Assembly (NCBI GenBank): GCA_003230795.1
Contig: QIGM01000012.1
Coordinates: forward strand, 1 to 5,325
DNA: 5,325 nucleotides
From: a bacterium
GTDB taxonomy: Bacteria; Bdellovibrionota_C; UBA2361; SZUA-149
Direction of reading: 5' to 3'
Positions 1 through 5,325 of this stretch are shown in pieces (within the stretch, counting starts at the first letter, position 1; every line of letters starts with the position of its first letter). The notes under the pieces are model-generated. The model was not told the DNA's origin and did not search any database. It saw only the letters and a program-made list of their open reading frames with translations. The position numbers and the translations under genes were made by a program.

Positions 1-244
1 AGACTTCGAAATCCGGGAGCCATGGCACAAGCTCACCAAACTGAAACGCCGGGACAGAACTGTCGAAGCCATTGAGTAGCAGCAGAGATAGCAGCAGAGT
101 GATAACTCCTGAGGTCGTAGCTAATGTTCGCGCAAGAGATGTCTTCTCTGCGGGAGTAAACATCAAGGCAATAACGCCGAGCAGCGGGCTCAGCATTGTC
201 GCGCTAAGAAGAGTTGAGCCTTCTAGTTGTAGTTCAAACCCCAT
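1..244 (-). CDS. nuoM: NADH-quinone oxidoreductase subunit M (NuoM, ND4 homologue), N-terminal part, 3' end outside the window
   Basis: NuoM is the middle-distal antiporter-like proton pump of complex I. Only its first 81 residues are in the window, read from an ATG preceded by a good GAGAAGGA site; the frame is open to the window edge. It starts with a short polar segment (MGFELQLEGS), then a hydrophobic helix with SPLLGVIALMF at about 19-29, and a second helix at about 42-58 (SGVITLLLSLLLL). Next comes FQFGELVPWLPDFEV at 67-81. This F-Q-F-x-E...W-x-P pattern is the usual sequence just before the Y-x-L-G-x-D-G block of NuoM. Position right after nuoL agrees with the canonical L-M-N order. 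The identity rests on this N-terminal pattern plus context, as the catalytic Glu and Lys lie beyond the edge. Confidence 0.9.
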   Translation of the reverse strand, partial: MGFELQLEGSTLLSATMLSPLLGVIALMFTPAEKTSLARTLATTSGVITLLLSLLLLNGFDSSVPAFQFGELVPWLPDFEV

Positions 245-252
245 TACAAAAT

Positions 253-260
253 TCCTTCTC
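253..260 (-). promoter_or_regulatory. Shine-Dalgarno site of nuoM
   Basis: The minus strand reads GAGAAGGA in the 26-base gap between the nuoL stop and the ATG at 242-244, with 8 bases between the AAGGA core and the ATG. It supports that ATG as the nuoM start. Confidence 0.65.
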
Positions 261-270
261 TACTCATCTT

Positions 271-2193
271 CTACAGAACTATCCAAAATACGATCGCAGC
301 CAGCATGCCAGCGAACATCAGCATAACGTAAGAACCAATCTTTCCGTTATGCATTCGCCTGGTTACTTCAGCATTCGCAACGACAAACATTCCTGTGCCA
401 TTAACTGTTCCATCAATAAGGGCGCGATCAATCACGGTAAAAATCGTGTTCGAAAATACCCTTAAGGGCTTTATGATTACCGCATCGTAGAACTCATCAA
501 CCCACCACTTATTAAGTAAGGCGGCATGGAGACCGCGAAGCAAGGCCACCGCTTTAAGCATTGAACCCACAATCGACGGCATGAAACCGTAGACCAGTGC
601 AGACAAGACAACGCCGGACAGGGCAACGCCAATGGAAATCATTTCTAATAAATGATACGTCGGATTAGCTGCAAGCACCTCGTGTCCAACCAGCAGGTCC
701 TCTCTTCCCCACTGCCCAATAAACTGCAGCAAGGCCTCACCGTAAAACCAACCGAAAAATAAGGAAGGCACAGCGAGTATGAGAATCGGTGTAGTCATCG
801 TCCAAGGAGACTCATGTGGATGTTCCGAGCCTCGGTAGCTTCCAAAAAACGTCATCACGAGCGAACGGGTCATATAGAACGCCGTGAGGAAGGCTGTGAA
901 CAAACCAATGGCCCAAAGCACCTCTTGGATCTCGGTACCGAATAAAACGATAGGTTTAGAATAGACGGCCCAAAGAATCGCATCTTTCGAGAAGAAGCCC
1001 GAACCATACGGCAAACCAGTGATAGCAAATGTTGCCGCGAGATACGCGATGAACGTAAGCGGCATGCTCTTTCGAAGGCCACCAAACTGCCGCATGTCCT
1101 GCTGATGATGACATCCGACAATGACGGAACCAGCCGCCATAAAAAGACAGGCTTTGAAGAAAGCGTGTGTCACGACGTGGTAAATTCCGTTCGAAAAGGC
1201 ACCGGCTCCCAGCGCCATAAACATATAGCCAAGTTGACTCACCGTTGAATAGGCAAGCACCTTTTTAATGTCGTTTTGCGCTAAGGCTACCGTTGCCGCT
1301 AAGAGTGCTGTAGCCGTGCCCACCACTGCTATCACGGCGAGTGCCTCTGGCGCGGCAAGATAAAGCACTGACAAACGAGTAATCATGTAGACGCCAGCAG
1401 TTACCATTGTTGCGGCGTGGATAAGGGCGGAAACTGGAGTAGGACCAGCCATTGCGTCTGGTAACCAGACGTAGAGCGGAATTTGGGCACTTTTTCCAAT
1501 CGCACCGACGAACATCAGTAAGGCAGCGGCAAGGATCAAGTAATCCGGCATAAGCCCAATCTGATTCTCTATCTCAAGAAAGTTGAAGGTGCCGAGAGAC
1601 CAGAAGATAGTGAAAATTCCGAGAAGGAATCCAGCATCTCCGATTCGGTTTACCACAAAAGCCTTCTGCCCGGCTTTCGCGTTCTCCATATCCTTGAACC
1701 AGAAACCAATAAGAAGGTAAGAGCAAAGCCCTACCCCTTCCCATCCGACAAACATTACAAGCAGATTGTCCCCGAGAACTAAGAGCAACATCGAAAAGAG
1801 GAATAGATTAAGATAACAGAAAAATCGCGGTCGGTGTTCGTCATGATCCATGTAGCCAATAGCATAGAGATGAATCAAGGAACCTACGCCAGTAACTACA
1901 AGCGTCATCACCCCTGCAAGTCGGTCCATACGAAAGGCCAAATCGACCGAAAGTGATCCGGAGGAAAACCATTGCCATAGGCCGTACTGAATACTACTGA
2001 CATCACCACCATGGATTTTGAGAAACAATGAAATCGCGGCGATGAAACTAGTCGCGGAGAATATCGTTGCTGCCCAACCTGACTGCCAGTGCCGTTCAGG
2101 TTTACCTCCCAGGCTAGCCCCAAGCAGACAAGCACCCACTAGCGGCATCAGCGGAATTAACGCGAGAACGGCATTTTGCTCTAGAAGTCCCAC
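271..2193 (-). CDS. nuoL: NADH-quinone oxidoreductase subunit L (NuoL, ND5 homologue)
   Basis: NuoL is the most distal antiporter-like proton pump of the complex I membrane arm; its long lateral helix runs along the other pumps. The 640 residues are full length. The residues of the proton path are visible: Glu152 in GWEGVGLCSYLLIGF, Lys234 in GKSAQIPLYVWLPDAMAGPT, His259 in ALIHAATMVTAGVYM, His339, His343 and Lys347 in YHVVTHAFFKA, and Lys403 in GFFSKD. They match E. coli Glu144, Lys229, His254, His334, His338, Lys342 and Lys399. The stretch CHHQQDMRQFGGLRK (361-375) is also typical. The C-terminal part holds the amphipathic lateral helix region (NKWWVDEFYDAVIIKP at 561-576, then IDGTVNGTG) and a final anchoring helix at about 620-640. 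Small variants are LPYGSGFF before the SKD motif, and HNG where many relatives have QTG near residue 616. The start is GTG with an AGGAAGGA site upstream; the stop is TAG. Confidence 0.97.
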   Translation of the reverse strand: MGLLEQNAVLALIPLMPLVGACLLGASLGGKPERHWQSGWAATIFSATSFIAAISLFLKIHGGDVSSIQYGLWQWFSSGSLSVDLAFRMDRLAGVMTLVVTGVGSLIHLYAIGYMDHDEHRPRFFCYLNLFLFSMLLLVLGDNLLVMFVGWEGVGLCSYLLIGFWFKDMENAKAGQKAFVVNRIGDAGFLLGIFTIFWSLGTFNFLEIENQIGLMPDYLILAAALLMFVGAIGKSAQIPLYVWLPDAMAGPTPVSALIHAATMVTAGVYMITRLSVLYLAAPEALAVIAVVGTATALLAATVALAQNDIKKVLAYSTVSQLGYMFMALGAGAFSNGIYHVVTHAFFKACLFMAAGSVIVGCHHQQDMRQFGGLRKSMPLTFIAYLAATFAITGLPYGSGFFSKDAILWAVYSKPIVLFGTEIQEVLWAIGLFTAFLTAFYMTRSLVMTFFGSYRGSEHPHESPWTMTTPILILAVPSLFFGWFYGEALLQFIGQWGREDLLVGHEVLAANPTYHLLEMISIGVALSGVVLSALVYGFMPSIVGSMLKAVALLRGLHAALLNKWWVDEFYDAVIIKPLRVFSNTIFTVIDRALIDGTVNGTGMFVVANAEVTRRMHNGKIGSYVMLMFAGMLAAIVFWIVL

Positions 2194-2202
2194 AATCCTA
2201 TT

Positions 2203-2210
2203 TCCTTCCT
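2203..2210 (-). promoter_or_regulatory. Shine-Dalgarno site of nuoL, deciding its GTG start
   Basis: In the 17-base gap after the nuoK TAG the minus strand reads AGGAAGGA, 9 bases before the GTG at 2191-2193. This purine-rich site supports GTG as the nuoL start. Confidence 0.65.
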
Positions 2211-2519
2211 CTAACCAGCAAGATCATGAACATCTGAGGTTTGTATTGAAAAATAATTTCTAAACACGGCTAGAATAATTGCAAGACCGACCGCCGCCTC
2301 TGCAGCAGCAACCGCCATCACAAAGAATACAAAAACTTGTCCGTGCACTTCTCCAAACTGCCGCGAGAATGTCACTAGGGTGAGATTCACCGCATTAAGC
2401 ATTAGCTCCACGCACATGAACATCACAATTGTATTACTGCGAATCATTACCCCTAGCGCGCCAAGGGTAAAAAGAACCGCGCTCAACAAAAGATAGAATT
2501 CAGTTACCTCTATTGCCAC
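2211..2519 (-). CDS. nuoK: NADH-quinone oxidoreductase subunit K (NuoK, ND4L homologue)
   Basis: NuoK is a small three-helix membrane subunit that forms part of the proton path between NuoJ and the antiporter-like subunits. At 102 residues it has the typical length. Two membrane-buried glutamates are in place: Glu38 in the second helix ([12 protein letters not shown]) and Glu74 in the third ([13 protein letters not shown]). They match E. coli Glu36 and Glu72, which are needed for proton pumping. Arg27 and the [20 protein letters not shown] block (54-73) are also family-like. The start is GTG, five bases after the nuoJ stop, chosen because a strong GAGGGAGGT lies 9 bases upstream and the N-terminus then aligns with the family. 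The gene ends in TAG, 17 bases before nuoL. It shows no sign of damage. Confidence 0.96.
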   Translation of the reverse strand: MAIEVTEFYLLLSAVLFTLGALGVMIRSNTIVMFMCVELMLNAVNLTLVTFSRQFGEVHGQVFVFFVMAVAAAEAAVGLAIILAVFRNYFSIQTSDVHDLAG

Positions 2520-2524
2520 TGAGA

Positions 2525-3112
2525 TTAGACCTCCCTCAACTCTTCTTCACTCGAATTTTTCTGCTGCATAGCACTCAGGCCTCGCCCTTTACCAAGGGGC
2601 CTTTTCTCTTCGTGAGCAAGGAGCACCGCCCCGACTATGGCCGCAAGCAAAAGCAGAGCAGCAAGCTGGAAAGGAAAGATAAACTCTGTCAAGAGAACCA
2701 TCCCCACCTCTCGCGGAGAGCCAGGGTTTGACTCTGAAGCTCCACCGGCGACTGAATCCATGATCCCCACTGGGAAAATACCCTCACTAGAAACTGCAAA
2801 CACGAGTAAACCTAAAAATACTCCGCAAAAAACTGCCGCTAAATAGCGTGGTACTTTGAATTTGGATACTGCGCTCGCCTCATCGAGCCCCAGTAGCATA
2901 ATCACAAAAATGACAAGCACCATTATCGCGCCGGCATAAATCAACACCTGTAAGGCTGCAACAAAATCCGCACCAAGCATCGCAAAGTGAACCGCGACCA
3001 AGAAAAGGGTCGCAACAAGCGAAAGCGCACTGTTGAGCGGCTTAGCAGCAAACACTACTCCTAGCGCGGCGACGACAGTAAGAAGTCCAAAAAACATCAT
3101 TGCAAAGGTCAT
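2525..3112 (-). CDS. nuoJ: NADH-quinone oxidoreductase subunit J (NuoJ, ND6 homologue)
   Basis: NuoJ is a five-helix membrane subunit between NuoH and the antiporter-like subunits; its third helix takes part in coupling quinone reduction to proton transfer. The 195 residues fit the family range. The key block is [19 protein letters not shown] at 57-75, the third helix, whose Tyr59 matches the conserved tyrosine of the family's VYVGAI motif (here Y-A-G-A-I). The last helix, about 138-166, contains [20 protein letters not shown], as expected. Residues 112-135 form a Gly/Ser-rich loop, and a charged hydrophilic tail follows residue 167. The ATG start lies 4 bases after the nuoH stop, with only a weak upstream GGAT, so translation is probably coupled to nuoH. 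The end of the gene carries the strong ribosome site for nuoK. nuoI, which normally precedes nuoJ, is not here. Confidence 0.96.
   Translation of the reverse strand: MTFAMMFFGLLTVVAALGVVFAAKPLNSALSLVATLFLVAVHFAMLGADFVAALQVLIYAGAIMVLVIFVIMLLGLDEASAVSKFKVPRYLAAVFCGVFLGLLVFAVSSEGIFPVGIMDSVAGGASESNPGSPREVGMVLLTEFIFPFQLAALLLLAAIVGAVLLAHEEKRPLGKGRGLSAMQQKNSSEEELREV
2529..2537 (-). promoter_or_regulatory. Strong Shine-Dalgarno site of nuoK, deciding its GTG start
   Basis: The minus strand reads GAGGGAGGT inside the last codons of nuoJ, 9 bases before the GTG at 2517-2519. It is nearly a perfect anti-16S match at a usable distance. It supports GTG as the nuoK start although no ATG is present there. 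Confidence 0.75.
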
Positions 3113-3116
3113 TATC

Positions 3117-4190
3117 TTATCCGTCCATCCAAAGCATAAAGGCCACGGTAAGAACCAGGTTCACAAGCGCGATAGGCAGCATCTTTTTCCAGCAAAGATC
3201 CAGCAGTTGGTCATATCGAAATCGTGGCACTGACCATCGAATGACTACCTGAAGCACACAGAAGAAACTTACCTTTGCGCCGAACACCATGGTGCCTAGG
3301 AGTGAACCCTGCCAACCCCACTCGCTGATATCGACCCAGGGAAGCTGCCATCCTCCAAAAAACAAGACGACAACTAGCGCTGAGGCGACCACAATTTCAG
3401 CAAACTCGCCGAGCCAGAACAGAAGAAACTTCATTCCCGAGTATTCGGTGAAATAACCAGCAACTAATTCGGACTCACTCTCTGGTAAATCGAAAGGAGC
3501 TCTTTTCGTTTCAGCCATAGCTGAGACGAAAAATACGATAAAGGCGATCACATTAAAGGGGGACATGAAAATTCCCCAGTTAGGTAAAAAGCCGAGAACA
3601 GTTCCAGACTGTTGATTTACAATCTCTGCAAAATCCAAAGTCTGATAAAGGGCCAAGACGCCGATGATACTAAGACCGAGGGTAATTTCGTACGAAATCA
3701 TTTGCGCGCTCGCACGCAAACTTCCTAGTAAGGAGAATTTATTATTCGAAACCCAACCAGCGAGCACGGTGCCATAGACCGCGAGAGATCCCATCGCGAG
3801 CACATAGAGAACGCCGATATTCAATTGCGCTACCTGAAGAGGTATTATGCGGTCTCCGATAACTAGAGGAGGACCAAAGGGAATAACCGCAAATGACAGT
3901 ATCACAGGAAATATTCCCATGAAGGGAGCGAGGCTATGCATGAACTGACTCACGCCTTTCGGCACGAAGTCTTCTTTTGTAAGCGCTTTTACCGGATCGC
4001 AGATCAGAGTGTTAACAATACCTGCCAAATCGAAGCCCAATATCGCCGCTCTATTCGCGCCCACTCGGTTTTGGATCAAGGCTGAAGCCTTGCGCTCAAC
4101 CCAAGTCACTAAGGCTGCAAGCTTCAATACCGCGCCCATAACCAAGGCCGCCTTCAGCACTACCAAGCCAACGTCTATTAACTCTTCCAT
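3117..4190 (-). CDS. nuoH: NADH-quinone oxidoreductase subunit H (NuoH, ND1 homologue)
   Basis: NuoH is the membrane subunit that joins the peripheral arm to the membrane arm and forms much of the quinone access channel. At 357 residues it is close to the usual family length, with about eight hydrophobic helices. Family signatures are clear: WVERKASALIQNR at 30-42, SNNKFSLLGSLRASAQ at 148-163, and AETKRAPFDLPESESELVAG at 226-245 followed by TEYSGMKF to 255. This last block is the acidic loop close to the quinone site. RFRYDQLLDLCWKKMLP at 323-339 is the usual C-terminal signature. The ATG is fixed as the start because a TAA lies in frame two codons upstream. The Shine-Dalgarno sequence is poor: AAGGG abuts the ATG and only GAG sits at a useful distance. 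One oddity is that residues 44-47 read G-A-N-R where the family usually has G-P-N-R. The gene ends in TAA, 4 bases before nuoJ. Confidence 0.97.
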   Translation of the reverse strand: MEELIDVGLVVLKAALVMGAVLKLAALVTWVERKASALIQNRVGANRAAILGFDLAGIVNTLICDPVKALTKEDFVPKGVSQFMHSLAPFMGIFPVILSFAVIPFGPPLVIGDRIIPLQVAQLNIGVLYVLAMGSLAVYGTVLAGWVSNNKFSLLGSLRASAQMISYEITLGLSIIGVLALYQTLDFAEIVNQQSGTVLGFLPNWGIFMSPFNVIAFIVFFVSAMAETKRAPFDLPESESELVAGYFTEYSGMKFLLFWLGEFAEIVVASALVVVLFFGGWQLPWVDISEWGWQGSLLGTMVFGAKVSFFCVLQVVIRWSVPRFRYDQLLDLCWKKMLPIALVNLVLTVAFMLWMDG

Positions 4191-4193
4191 CCC

Positions 4194-4241
4194 TTACTCG
4201 TTCCCAAGCCCTGTTTTTTCAAAACTGTAGGGTGTCATCAT
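4194..4241 (-). other. 15-codon mini-ORF between nuoG and nuoH, possibly coupling nuoH translation
   Basis: Directly after the nuoG TAG, in the same frame, come two ATG codons, 13 more sense codons (peptide MMTPYSFEKTGLGNE) and a TAA. One codon (GGG) then separates this stop from the nuoH ATG. A weak AGGTG lies 11 bases upstream of the first ATG, inside the nuoG end. nuoH has no well-placed Shine-Dalgarno sequence, so ribosomes ending here could reinitiate at nuoH. The frame could equally be chance, or a leftover of a longer NuoG C-terminus cut by the TAG. Translation is not shown by the sequence alone. Confidence 0.2.
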
Positions 4242-5325
4242 CTAGGCCGACGCACCTGTCGAGGAATCAGCGACTTCTGCCTGAAGCGCACGAACCGCCT
4301 CCCAGCTTAGGCCCCATTCTCCGATACTAGCGATACTCAAGGCCTTCATTGGTTCGAACTCTTTTACCATCTGCCTAAATGCGTCTCTGTCTGTAGTGAC
4401 CGAGTCAGGCAGAAGCGGCTTATTGCAAGCAACTCCTGCTCTCGCTAACACAGTCCACTCAGCGAAAGACCCAAGAGGTGCAGTGAGAAGCGCAGCCGCG
4501 CGCTGCACTCGCATTTCTCTATTGATGAACGTGCCGCTTTTCTCGTTGACTGTTCTACTCGGCAGTAGCACCTGACATAATTGGTGCGGCCCGATAGGCT
4601 CTTTACTCTCAGACTCGCCATCGATTAGTCCACGTGGGCTAAGTGCTACACTGGTCTCTACGGCCAAGATCGCCTTCACCAACTCATCGTCAAGGTCCTC
4701 AGAGAGCATAGAAAAATCCCCGACGAGTAGCAGTTTTTTGATACTCCCCGCACGAACTTTCGCGAGCAATGCCTTATAGCCATCCTCTAGTAGCTGCCTC
4801 CACGATTCAGAATCCAAGGCGTAGCCAAAGAGATTCATTGCGCGTGCGTTTGGCGCGTAGTCCGGGCTGATTAACGTCGCCTCTAATTCAGTGAGACTCC
4901 GACTGCGAAGTTGCATGGCGATAGAATCGCTTCCCGGACTAAGCCCCATCACCTTCTCAGCAAACTGAAAGCTTACCCAGAGGTCTTCAACGCTCAAAAA
5001 AGGCGAGAGGAAAACGGCCTTCTCGCTAGCCTCCCCTTCGGCCAAAGCCGTCGTCTTAGCAAGCGCCTCATCCAGTGATGTTTCTTCGAGATAGTTCTCT
5101 GTGCGTAGATAAGCTTTCGTTAAACGAGTCTCAGGCTGAAAACGCTGAAAACCATAACGCCCTTCGTCGCAGAGCCACTCCTGATTGACATCTGAATTCA
5201 GGCGACCCTTTACTTGAACGATTTTGTCGTCTCGAACGGCGACATTGACATTGCAGCCAGTTGAACATCCGGTGCAGACGGAATCATGTTCGCCCGTGTA
5301 CCAAATTCGAGTATTAAATCTCCAC
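4242..5325 (-). CDS. nuoG: NADH-quinone oxidoreductase subunit G (NuoG), C-terminal part, 5' end outside the window
   Basis: NuoG is the large iron-sulfur subunit of the peripheral arm of complex I and passes electrons from the NADH side towards quinone. The frame is open to the window edge, so 360 residues of the C-terminal part are visible and the start is missing. Fragment residues 17, 20, 24 and 52 form Cys-x2-Cys-x3-Cys-x27-Cys (VCTGCSTGC, then LCDEGRYG). This matches the N7 [4Fe-4S] ligand set of E. coli and Thermus NuoG, at the head of the molybdopterin-oxidoreductase-like domain. Near the C-terminus, NEKSGTFIN and RVQR (about residues 260-275) match the conserved E-K-x-G-T-F-x-N...R-V-Q block of that family. 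Only about 308 residues follow the last cysteine, far fewer than in E. coli NuoG, so this is a compact form. It ends in TAG, 51 bases before nuoH. A TTG at 5043-5045 is internal and is not the start. A related molybdopterin-family enzyme is unlikely given the nuoH neighbour. Confidence 0.9.
   Translation of the reverse strand, partial: WRFNTRIWYTGEHDSVCTGCSTGCNVNVAVRDDKIVQVKGRLNSDVNQEWLCDEGRYGFQRFQPETRLTKAYLRTENYLEETSLDEALAKTTALAEGEASEKAVFLSPFLSVEDLWVSFQFAEKVMGLSPGSDSIAMQLRSRSLTELEATLISPDYAPNARAMNLFGYALDSESWRQLLEDGYKALLAKVRAGSIKKLLLVGDFSMLSEDLDDELVKAILAVETSVALSPRGLIDGESESKEPIGPHQLCQVLLPSRTVNEKSGTFINREMRVQRAAALLTAPLGSFAEWTVLARAGVACNKPLLPDSVTTDRDAFRQMVKEFEPMKALSIASIGEWGLSWEAVRALQAEVADSSTGASA

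Noticed and set aside
72..465. Overlapping plus-strand open frames near the left edge
   Set aside because: They lie antisense to nuoM and nuoL, have low-complexity Ser/Arg-rich or unfamiliar translations, and lack family motifs. The minus-strand frames are clearly real.
870..1121. Minus-strand 83-codon frame inside nuoL, and a similar one at 1908-2135
   Set aside because: Both are out-of-frame shadows within the well-conserved NuoL coding sequence and resemble no known protein.
4211..4227. Inverted repeat (ctgttttttcaaaactg) in the nuoG-nuoH gap as a terminator or hairpin
   Set aside because: The stem is A/T-rich with one mismatch and a three-base loop, and no U-tract follows on the transcribed strand. 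Termination within the operon would also make little sense.
2018..4230. Plus-strand open frames at 2018-2263, 2513-2731, 2637-2846, 3033-3233 and 4009-4230
   Set aside because: Each is antisense to nuoL, nuoK, nuoJ or nuoH and shows no recognisable domain; overlap with strongly conserved genes explains them.
5043..5045. TTG as a start codon of a separate 267-residue protein
   Set aside because: The same frame stays open upstream to the window edge and encodes the NuoG N7 cysteine motif, so the TTG is an internal Leu codon.
1..5325. A hidden new system, mobile element, CRISPR array or RNA gene
   Set aside because: Almost every base is assigned to intact complex I genes on one strand with short gaps; no repeats, insertion ends or foreign genes were seen by eye.

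Overview
The window is a stretch of one minus-strand operon encoding respiratory complex I (proton-pumping NADH:quinone oxidoreductase, NDH-1). In transcription order, from high to low coordinates, it holds the 3' part of nuoG, complete nuoH, nuoJ, nuoK and nuoL, and the 5' part of nuoM. The genes are tightly packed, with gaps of 51, 4, 5, 17 and 26 bases. There is no non-coding stretch over 60 bases, and I see no RNA gene, mobile element, CRISPR array, convincing terminator or promoter. All plus-strand open frames lie antisense to nuo genes.

The source is a bacterium with moderate GC content (close to half by eye) and Shine-Dalgarno initiation. The NuoG fragment carries the extra N7-type [4Fe-4S] ligand set, as in E. 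coli and Thermus. The lineage cannot be fixed from this sequence. The style of NuoH and NuoL would suit a proteobacterial or deltaproteobacteria-like group, but that is a weak impression.

Region by region: 4242-5325 is the C-terminal 360 residues of NuoG, a peripheral-arm iron-sulfur subunit. 4191-4241 is a short gap that holds a 15-codon in-frame mini-ORF. 3117-4190 is NuoH, the quinone-site membrane subunit. 2525-3112 is NuoJ and 2211-2519 is NuoK. 271-2193 is NuoL, the distal antiporter-like pump with its lateral helix. 1-244 is the start of NuoM, the next antiporter-like pump. Electrons reach quinone at the NuoH interface, and the J-K-M-L membrane arm uses the released energy to move protons.

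The main oddities are four. nuoI, usually between nuoH and nuoJ, is absent from that position. NuoG appears compact after its iron-sulfur motif. nuoH lacks a clear Shine-Dalgarno site and is preceded by a mini-ORF that may couple its translation. NuoH has Ala in place of the usual Pro in its G-P-N-R loop. I found no sign of a new biological system; this is core energy metabolism.
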